Positions 5,716-6,679 of a stretch of DNA of 6,679 nt are shown here, one piece after another. Both the position numbers and the translations under genes were made by a program. The notes beneath the pieces are model-generated. The model was not told the DNA's origin and made no database searches. It worked only from the letters and a program-made list of their open reading frames with translations. How positions within the stretch are numbered: the first letter of the stretch is position 1; the number at the start of each line of letters is the position of its first letter. The stretch is taken from NCBI GenBank assembly GCA_005800405.1, contig SYFN01000029.1, positions 1-6,679 on the forward strand. Direction: 5' to 3'. The stretch is from Burkholderiales bacterium (GTDB lineage Bacteria; Pseudomonadota; Gammaproteobacteria; Burkholderiales; Burkholderiaceae_D).

Positions 5716-6679
5716 ATGACATTCGAATCACTGGGCCTGAATCCGCAAATTTTAAAATCACTGAGCGAGGCTAGCTATACCGTGCCGACCCCCGTGCAGG
5801 AACAAGCCATCCCCGCGGCGATCGCCGGCCGCGATCTGCTGGTCTCCTCGCAAACCGGCTCGGGTAAAACTGCGGCCTTCATGCTGCCCGCGCTACACAA
5901 GCTGACCGACCAACCCAGCGAAGCGCCGCAAGGCAAAACGCCGAACCAGGCCGCGCAATCGGCGCGTTCACGTGGCGAGCGTCCGCGCTTCAAAGCCGCT
6001 CAACCCAAAATGCTGGTCCTGACACCAACACGCGAACTCGCGCTGCAGGTCACCACAGCCACCGAAAAATATGGCCGTGGATTGCGTCGCGTGCAGGCAG
6101 TCTCCATCCTCGGTGGCATGCCCTACCCGAAGCAGATGCAACTACTCTCGCGCAATCCGGAAATTCTGGTCGCCACGCCGGGTCGTCTGATCGATCACAT
6201 GGAATCCGGCAAAATCGATTTCTCCCAATTGCAAATTCTTGTCCTCGACGCAGCTGATCGCATGCTCGACATGGGCTTCATTGATGATATCGAACTCATC
6301 ATTGGTAAAACACCGGACACACGTCAAACCATGCTGTTCTCGGCGACACTGGATGGGATGGTCGGCAATATGGCGCGCCGCATTACTCGCGATCCAATGA
6401 CGGTGCAAATTGCCAGCGCCTCTACGCATCATGAAAATATCGATCAGCGCGTGCACTTCGTGGACGATCTGTCGCACAAGAATCGCTTGCTCGATCATCT
6501 GCTGCGCGATGCATCGATGGATCAGGCGGTTGTTTTCACTGCGACCAAGCGTGACGCCGATACCATCGCCGATCGTCTGACTATCGCCGGTTTTGCCGCA
6601 GCTGCTTTGCATGGCGACATGAATCAGGGTGCGCGCAACCGCACGCTCAATGGCATGCGCCGCGGTCAGGTTCGCGTAC
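5716..6679 (+). CDS. DEAD-box RNA helicase, RhlE-like, with altered motif II (DAAD); 3' end outside window
   Basis: The first 321 codons of a DEAD-box helicase, open to the window edge. Visible motifs are the Q motif with F3, P24-T25-P26 and Q28, and motif I SQTGSGKT at 45-52. Ia is PTRELALQ at 104-111, GG at 133-134, Ib TPGRL at 154-158 and III SAT at 209-211. Domain 2 follows with VVFTATK at 272-278 and LHGDMNQ at 298-304; motifs V and VI lie beyond the window. A basic, Q/A-rich insert (about 66-97) separates motifs I and Ia. Family role: ATP-dependent RNA remodelling in ribosome assembly, mRNA decay or cold adaptation. Motif II reads D178-A179-A180-D181, so the catalytic glutamate is missing. 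In-frame TGA at 5683 makes ATG 5716 the first start, with a modest GAAAGA ribosome site. Resemblance to betaproteobacterial RhlE-type proteins is strong, but the exact paralogue is uncertain. Confidence 0.93.
   Translation, partial: MTFESLGLNPQILKSLSEASYTVPTPVQEQAIPAAIAGRDLLVSSQTGSGKTAAFMLPALHKLTDQPSEAPQGKTPNQAAQSARSRGERPRFKAAQPKMLVLTPTRELALQVTTATEKYGRGLRRVQAVSILGGMPYPKQMQLLSRNPEILVATPGRLIDHMESGKIDFSQLQILVLDAADRMLDMGFIDDIELIIGKTPDTRQTMLFSATLDGMVGNMARRITRDPMTVQIASASTHHENIDQRVHFVDDLSHKNRLLDHLLRDASMDQAVVFTATKRDADTIADRLTIAGFAAAALHGDMNQGARNRTLNGMRRGQVRV

Noticed and set aside
5507..5774. Short plus-strand frames of 60-70 codons in the helicase leader
   Set aside because: They overlap the helicase start out of frame and show no recognisable sequence, so a leader peptide cannot be supported.
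6142..6612. Minus-strand open frame of 156 codons antisense to the helicase
   Set aside because: It is a shadow of the helicase coding strand, with no domain or ribosome site.

Overview
The window looks like ordinary chromosomal DNA of a Gram-negative proteobacterium. It is moderately GC-rich, and its gene content and protein style point to a betaproteobacterium, probably Burkholderiales and perhaps Oxalobacteraceae-like. That placement is inference from remembered family resemblance, not a search. No rRNA, tRNA, CRISPR array, phage gene or transposase gene was seen.

Layout. Positions 1-4407 hold a minus-strand operon for a peptide-type ABC importer of the YejABEF family. Read in transcription order it is yejA (periplasmic binding protein, 4407-2575), a 203-bp gap carrying a pair of inverted REP-like repeats, yejB (permease, 2371-1307), yejE (permease, 1310-261) and the start of yejF (ATPase, from 264, cut off by the window edge). 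The yejB/yejE and yejE/yejF junctions are both 4-bp ATGA overlaps, so translation of the membrane and ATPase subunits is probably coupled. Only the binding-protein gene is set apart. In E. coli this transporter is the importer of the peptide-nucleotide antibiotic microcin C; the general role is oligopeptide uptake.

A 163-bp divergent intergenic region (4408-4570) separates yejA from fabI (4571-5359, plus strand), the NADH-type enoyl-ACP reductase of fatty acid synthesis. fabI has a good Shine-Dalgarno and a plausible sigma70-type promoter. A 356-bp gap (5360-5715) follows, with a weak hairpin after fabI, a TACAAT box and a long presumed leader. Then comes a DEAD-box RNA helicase of the RhlE-like group (5716 to the window end, incomplete).

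Most notable point: the helicase has all other visible motifs intact, but its motif II reads D-A-A-D instead of D-E-A-D, so the catalytic Walker B glutamate is replaced by alanine. This is either a one-base sequence error at 6251 or a natural ATPase-impaired helicase. The second point is the REP-like inverted pair placed exactly between the binding-protein and permease genes, reminiscent of the malE-malF arrangement in E. coli. No wholly new system is evident.
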